DNA from: Marivita sp. XM-24bin2
GTDB lineage: Bacteria; Pseudomonadota; Alphaproteobacteria; Rhodobacterales; Rhodobacteraceae
Length of the DNA: 64,000 nt
Reading direction: 5' to 3'
Assembly: GCA_003149565.1 (NCBI GenBank)
Contig: QCWH01000007.1
Coordinates: forward strand, 1 to 64,000
Positions 60,099-64,000 of the stretch are shown piece after piece (the first letter of the stretch is position 1; every line of letters begins with the position of its first letter). The translations under genes and the position numbers were made by a program. The notes beneath the pieces were generated by a model. The model saw only the letters and a program-made list of their open reading frames with translations, ran no database searches and was not told the origin of the DNA.

Positions 60099-61349
60099 TC
60101 AATGCAGATTGGGCTGATTGCCCATGCCCTTTTCGTCGATCATGTGCCCGGTTTCGAACCGATCAAGTCTGAAAGATGTCGCTGTATCATGCGGAGTGTC
60201 CGTCGTCAGAAGATGGGCGAATACAAAGCCGCTGGCCGGTGTTGCCTTGAACCCGCCATAGCACTATCCGCCGTTGAAATAGAGCCCATTGATGTGTGTC
60301 TTGTCGATGATCGGGGATCCATCCATCGACATATCCATGATCCCGCCCCACATGCGCAAAACCCGGGCCCGGCCGAGCATCGGGAACATTGCCATTGCTT
60401 CCTGCATCACTTCCTCGACCATCGGCAGATTGCCGCGCTGGGCATAGGAATTGTAACCGTCGATATTGCCGCCGAAGACCAGCCCGCCCTTGTCGGACTG
60501 GCTGCAGTGGAAATGACCCTCACCGAAGGTGATGACCCCGGGCAATATCGGTTTGAGGCCCTCGGTCACAAAGGCCTGCAACACATGGCTCTCGATCGGC
60601 AGCCGCATCCCGGCGTGGGACATCACCTTCGATGACGCCCCCGCCACACAGACGCCTACCTTTTTTGCACCGATATATCCGCGTGTCGTTTCGACCCCAA
60701 GGCAGGTGCCGTTCTCAATTCTGAAGCCAGTCACTTCACAGTTCTGGATAATGTCGACGCCGTGCTGATCAGCCGCTCGAGCATAGCCCCAGGCAACGGC
60801 GTCGTGCCGCGCCGTGCCGGCACGCGGTTGCAACAGACTGCCCATCACTGGGAAGCGGGCATTATGCACGTTCAGAAAGGGATAAAGCTCGAGGACCCGC
60901 TTTTGGTCCAGAAGCTCTGCATCTGCACCGTTGAGGATCATCGCATTGCCGCGCCGAATATAGGCGTCGCGTTGGGAGTCGGAATGCATCAGGTTGATGA
61001 TCCCACGCTGACTCATCATCGCGTTGTAATTCAAATCCTGCTCAAGCCCTTCCCAGAGTTTGAGCGAAAATTCGTAGAACGGTTCATTTTCGTCGAGCAT
61101 GTAGTTCGACCGGACAATCGTCGTGTTGCGGCCGACATTGCCGCCGCCGATCCAGCCCTTTTCCAGGACGGCGATGCGAGACTGACCATACTCCTTGGCG
61201 AGATAGTATGCGGTTGCAAGGCCGTGCCCGCCGCCCCCGATTATAATATAGTCATACTCCGATTTGGGCGCGGCGTCCCGCCATGCAGGTCCCCAGCCGC
61301 GATGACCGGTCAATGCTTCCTTGATCAAGCGAAAGCCAGAATACCGCAT
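60099..61349 (-). pseudogene. Sarcosine oxidase subunit beta-like gene broken by an in-frame TAG
   Basis: Start ATG 61349 (GAAGAGACGG). FAD-binding N-terminus YDYIIIGGGGHGLATAYYLA; the SoxB-like middle is intact to ...LYFNGG. Codon 362 is TAG (60264-60266) and the next codons continue as CYGGFKATPASGFVFAHLL to a TGA at 60099. SoxB proteins have Trp here (FNGGWCYGGFKATP), so TGG became TAG. Full length would be 416 residues, the family norm. No soxD/A/G partners follow, so even the intact ancestor may have been a stand-alone FAD enzyme. Sequencing error is possible. Confidence 0.83.
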
Positions 61350-61402
61350 ACCGTCTCTTCCCTTGTTCGGTCCGGCAGGGTTTTTCCGATTGCGTCGCGC
61401 TG

Positions 61403-62224
61403 TCAAGCTTGTGCGTCGAAAATCGCCTGCATCAACGGACTGTCGGGAATGACCAAACCGTCAATGACATCGAAGTGATGCTTTTCCGGATCGATCACAC
61501 AGTCACAGCTCCAAGCATCTGCGAGCCACTTGGCCTGGTCAAGAAAGGCGGGTCGTTCATCGCCCCCGACCCAGACGGTAACAGGAACCGAAGGTCGGGC
61601 CATCAGAACAGGACTTTCCGCAGCGGCTGATGCCTCATCCAGTTTGAAGTCGTCATTCATGCTTGTCTGGATGAGCGGACGCAAATCCGACAGAGGTGAG
61701 ATCGGAACACACTTTGCCACACGCGCCAGCACATCATCCGGCAAAACGCCGGGCGAAATCATCCGCGCAACCAGATGGCCTCCGGCGGAATGCCCGGCCA
61801 ACCGGATCGGTCCAGACACGTCCCGGGCGATCACGCTGATGGCCGCGGCAATCTGCCGTGTGATATCCGCAATGCGGACACGAGGGCAAAGGTCATAGGT
61901 CGGCATCGCCACCGCCCAACCCCGCGCAAGCGCGCCTTCGGCAAAATGCGACCAGTAGGAACTGTCGAACATCCGCCAGAAACCGCCATGTACAAAGACG
62001 AACAAACCTTTTGGCACACCGTCTGGCATGAACACATCCACGATCTCGCGGGGGCCATGACCATACATGACCCCAAGGCGCGCCCGGCCCAATACGGACA
62101 TGCGTTGACGAAAGGCGTCCGAATCCCGGCGCCAGGTGTCTGGGAACTCGGGTCCATTGGGGATATAAGGCGTATTGGCGTAGGCGTCGTCCAGCTCCAC
62201 GGCACGTCTCCGAATGATCAGCAC
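61403..62224 (-). CDS. Alpha/beta hydrolase (kynurenine-formamidase-like esterase)
   Basis: A 273-residue hydrolase: oxyanion-hole motif VHGGFWRMF, AMPTYDLCPRVRIADI, nucleophile elbow GHSAGGHL, and a late KHHFDVIDGL with the catalytic His. This is the KynB/BAAT-like subgroup of the fold; arylformamidase or esterase activity is possible but not proved. Precedes the sarcosine-oxidase-like gene by 53 bases and is head-to-head with the aldehyde dehydrogenase gene over 57 bases. Confidence 0.85.
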   Translation of the reverse strand: MLIIRRRAVELDDAYANTPYIPNGPEFPDTWRRDSDAFRQRMSVLGRARLGVMYGHGPREIVDVFMPDGVPKGLFVFVHGGFWRMFDSSYWSHFAEGALARGWAVAMPTYDLCPRVRIADITRQIAAAISVIARDVSGPIRLAGHSAGGHLVARMISPGVLPDDVLARVAKCVPISPLSDLRPLIQTSMNDDFKLDEASAAAESPVLMARPSVPVTVWVGGDERPAFLDQAKWLADAWSCDCVIDPEKHHFDVIDGLVIPDSPLMQAIFDAQA

Positions 62225-62281
62225 TTGTCATTGCATGTCGCAAGTGTTCCACCTTTACCAGCATAAAACCGGAGGGACCTC

Positions 62282-63757
62282 ATGCTCGATCAGACAACAA
62301 ATCTTTCCAGCCTGCTCAAGGACCCGTCCCTGCTTGAAACCCGCGCCTACGTGAATGGCGCTTGGATTGACGGCGATGACGGCACCTTTTCCGTCGACAA
62401 CCCGGCGCGCGGCGATACCATCGCCGAGGTCGCTGACCTGTCCCGTGCCCAGGTGGCCGAAGCCATCAGCGCTGCCGAGAAGGCCCAAAAGGACTGGGCC
62501 AAGTGGACCGGCAAGGAACGGGCAGCTGTGCTGCGGAAATGGTTCGATCTGATGATGGAGAACCAGGATGACCTTGCGACGATCCTGACCGCAGAGCAGG
62601 GCAAGCCGCTGGCCGAGGCCAAGGGCGAGATTGCCTATGGGGCGTCCTTCATCGAATTCTTCTCTGAAGAAGCCAAGCGCGTCTACGGCGAAACCATCCC
62701 CGGCCACCAGCGTGACAAGCGGATCATGGTTATGAAGCAGCCCATCGGGGTTGTCGGCTCGATCACGCCCTGGAACTTTCCCAACGCAATGATCACCCGC
62801 AAGGCCGGTCCGGCATTGGCTGCCGGATGCAGCTTTGTCGCGCGACCTGCTGCGGAAACACCGCTGTCGGCGATTGTTCTGGGTGTTCTGGCCGAACGCG
62901 CAGGCATTCCGGCGGGTGTGCTGAACATCGTGCCGTCCTCGTCTTCCTCCGAGGTGGGCAAAGAGATGTGCGAGAATCCGGCTGTACGCAAGCTGACCTT
63001 CACTGGCTCGACCGAGGTCGGTCGCATCCTTCTGCGGCAGGCTGCTGATCAGGTTATGAAATGTTCGATGGAGCTGGGTGGCAACGCGCCCTTCATCGTG
63101 TTTGACGACGCCGATCTCGATGCTGCCGTCGATGGCGCGATCATGTGCAAATTCCGCAACAACGGACAGACCTGCGTCTGTGCCAACCGCATCTATGTGC
63201 AGGCCGGTGTCTACGACGCCTTCGCTCAGAAGCTGAAGGACAAGGTGTCCAAGATGAAGGTCGGTGACGGTCTTGAGAACGGCACTGATCTTGGCCCGCT
63301 CATCAACTCCGAAGCACTGGACAAGGTGCAAGAGCACATTGCGGACGCCCAGTCCAAGGGGGCTGAAGTGATCCTCGGCGAACGCGAGCACAATCTGAGC
63401 GGCAATTTCTTTGCGCCGACCATCGTGACGGGGGCCACTTCTGACATGAAGTTCTCGAGCGAGGAAACCTTTGGCCCGCTCGCCCCGCTCTTCAAGTTTG
63501 AAAACGAAGACGACGTGATCGAACTGGCAAATGACACGATCTTCGGTCTGGCCAGCTATTTCTATGCCAAGGATCTCAGCCGCGTCTACAAGGTGGCCGA
63601 GGCGCTGGAATACGGCATCGTCGGCGTGAATACCGGCATCATCTCAACCGAGGTCGCCCCGTTCGGCGGCGTCAAACAGTCGGGCCTTGGCCGCGAAGGC
63701 AGCCATCACGGCATCGAGGAATTCCTCGAGATGAAGTACGTCTGCATGAGCGTTTGA
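62282..63757 (+). CDS. NAD(P)-dependent succinate-semialdehyde-type dehydrogenase
   Basis: A 491-residue ALDH superfamily enzyme of GabD type: GSITPWNFPNAMITRKAGPALAAG, FTGSTEVGR, catalytic Glu in SMELGGNAP, catalytic Cys in NNGQTCVCANR (Cys-Val-Cys pattern typical of GabD), EETFGPLAPLF and FGGVKQSGLGREG. GabD acts on succinate or glutarate semialdehyde. The gene carries its own GGAGGG site and is divergent from the hydrolase gene. Confidence 0.9.
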   Translation: MLDQTTNLSSLLKDPSLLETRAYVNGAWIDGDDGTFSVDNPARGDTIAEVADLSRAQVAEAISAAEKAQKDWAKWTGKERAAVLRKWFDLMMENQDDLATILTAEQGKPLAEAKGEIAYGASFIEFFSEEAKRVYGETIPGHQRDKRIMVMKQPIGVVGSITPWNFPNAMITRKAGPALAAGCSFVARPAAETPLSAIVLGVLAERAGIPAGVLNIVPSSSSSEVGKEMCENPAVRKLTFTGSTEVGRILLRQAADQVMKCSMELGGNAPFIVFDDADLDAAVDGAIMCKFRNNGQTCVCANRIYVQAGVYDAFAQKLKDKVSKMKVGDGLENGTDLGPLINSEALDKVQEHIADAQSKGAEVILGEREHNLSGNFFAPTIVTGATSDMKFSSEETFGPLAPLFKFENEDDVIELANDTIFGLASYFYAKDLSRVYKVAEALEYGIVGVNTGIISTEVAPFGGVKQSGLGREGSHHGIEEFLEMKYVCMSV

Positions 63758-63926
63758 TTTCGGCTGTAGAACCTGCGCGCGGGGCCAGTTTGGTCTCGCG
63801 CGGGACCGCGGCACCACTGGTCCGGAAAAGTCTGATTTCGCTAAAGGCTCTCCGGCATAACCGCCGCTTCATCATTGGTGCGTTCGTCTGAAGCGTGGTA
63901 GAAAGGTACCAGGCAAGGAGATGATC

Positions 63927-64000
63927 GTGGCCGACACTTCACCTTTGACAGGCACGTGGTTGCTTGAAGCGTGGTACAACCAGACGCGAGACGGAAGGCG
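63927..64000 (+). CDS. Lipocalin-like domain protein, start only
   Basis: Begins at GTG 63927, six bases after AAGGAG; an ATG at 63921 would lie directly on that site. The visible residues (ADTSPLTGTWLLEAWYNQTRDGRR) fit the GTW-L start of lipocalin-like domains. Cut by the window edge. Confidence 0.5.
   Translation, partial: MADTSPLTGTWLLEAWYNQTRDGR

Noticed and set aside
63890-63977. Direct repeat GAAGCGTGGTA at 63890 and 63967
   Set aside because: Only 11 bases, partly inside a coding start, most likely chance.
1-64000. tRNA or rRNA genes, CRISPR arrays, insertion sequences
   Set aside because: No cloverleaf in the short intergenic gaps, no spaced repeats, no transposase-like protein or long terminal repeats were found.

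Overview
The window looks like chromosome of a marine alphaproteobacterium of the Rhodobacteraceae (Roseobacter group). Reasons: high GC; dense operons with four-base overlaps; and the combination of PuuD-type urate oxidation, TRAP transport, PhnWAY phosphonate catabolism, Xsc/Soe organosulfonate metabolism and Rhodobacteraceae-type hypothetical membrane genes. I saw no tRNA, rRNA, CRISPR array, insertion sequence or prophage. Genus assignment is not possible by eye.

Layout. 1-413 is the 3' end of an ornithine cyclodeaminase-family gene. 539-9210 is a urate/purine catabolism island: puuD, uraH, a puuE-uraD fusion, allA and an NCS2 permease. It is interrupted by a small block with an HxlR regulator, a tautomerase, an OsmC-like protein and a methyltransferase. 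9324-18023 is a TRAP-transporter operon with a glutamine-synthetase-like ligase, an aldehyde dehydrogenase, an iron alcohol dehydrogenase and an N-formylglutamate-amidohydrolase-like enzyme, divergent from an RpiR regulator. It looks like a gamma-glutamylation route for an amine or amino alcohol. 18020-24074 is a 2-aminoethylphosphonate operon (phnW-phnA-phnY-pbfA-EamA) divergent from a LysR gene. 25142-33256 follows, with a phosphonate-monoester-hydrolase-like enzyme and a complete Opp/Dpp-type ABC importer.

33257-38130 holds three envelope-polysaccharide genes on the minus strand: an acyltransferase/SGNH-like protein with degenerate catalytic motifs, a GT4 glycosyltransferase and an O-antigen ligase-like protein. 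38441-48143 is a C2-sulfonate and central carbon block: xsc, ackA, pta, a citrate-synthase-family gene and soeABC. A 54-residue membrane protein gene is wedged between soeA and soeB. 48187-55654 is a nine-gene minus-strand operon of unknown function with a coiled-coil protein, an AAA ATPase and several small membrane proteins.

55832-64000 holds a secreted protein gene, an amidinotransferase gene and a sarcosine-oxidase-beta-like gene each broken by one in-frame stop codon, a HisKA_2 sensor kinase behind an EcfG-like promoter, an alpha/beta hydrolase, a succinate-semialdehyde-type dehydrogenase and the start of a lipocalin-like gene.

The most interesting candidate system is 18020-33256. The same LysR-type box (TAGG-N5-CCTA, a T-N11-A element) lies between phnW and the lysR gene and again just upstream of the ester hydrolase/ABC operon. 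This suggests one regulon that imports an esterified aminoethylphosphonate, releases it inside the cell and degrades it. The second is the nine-gene AAA/coiled-coil operon. All function calls rest on reading the sequence and on family knowledge; no searches were run.
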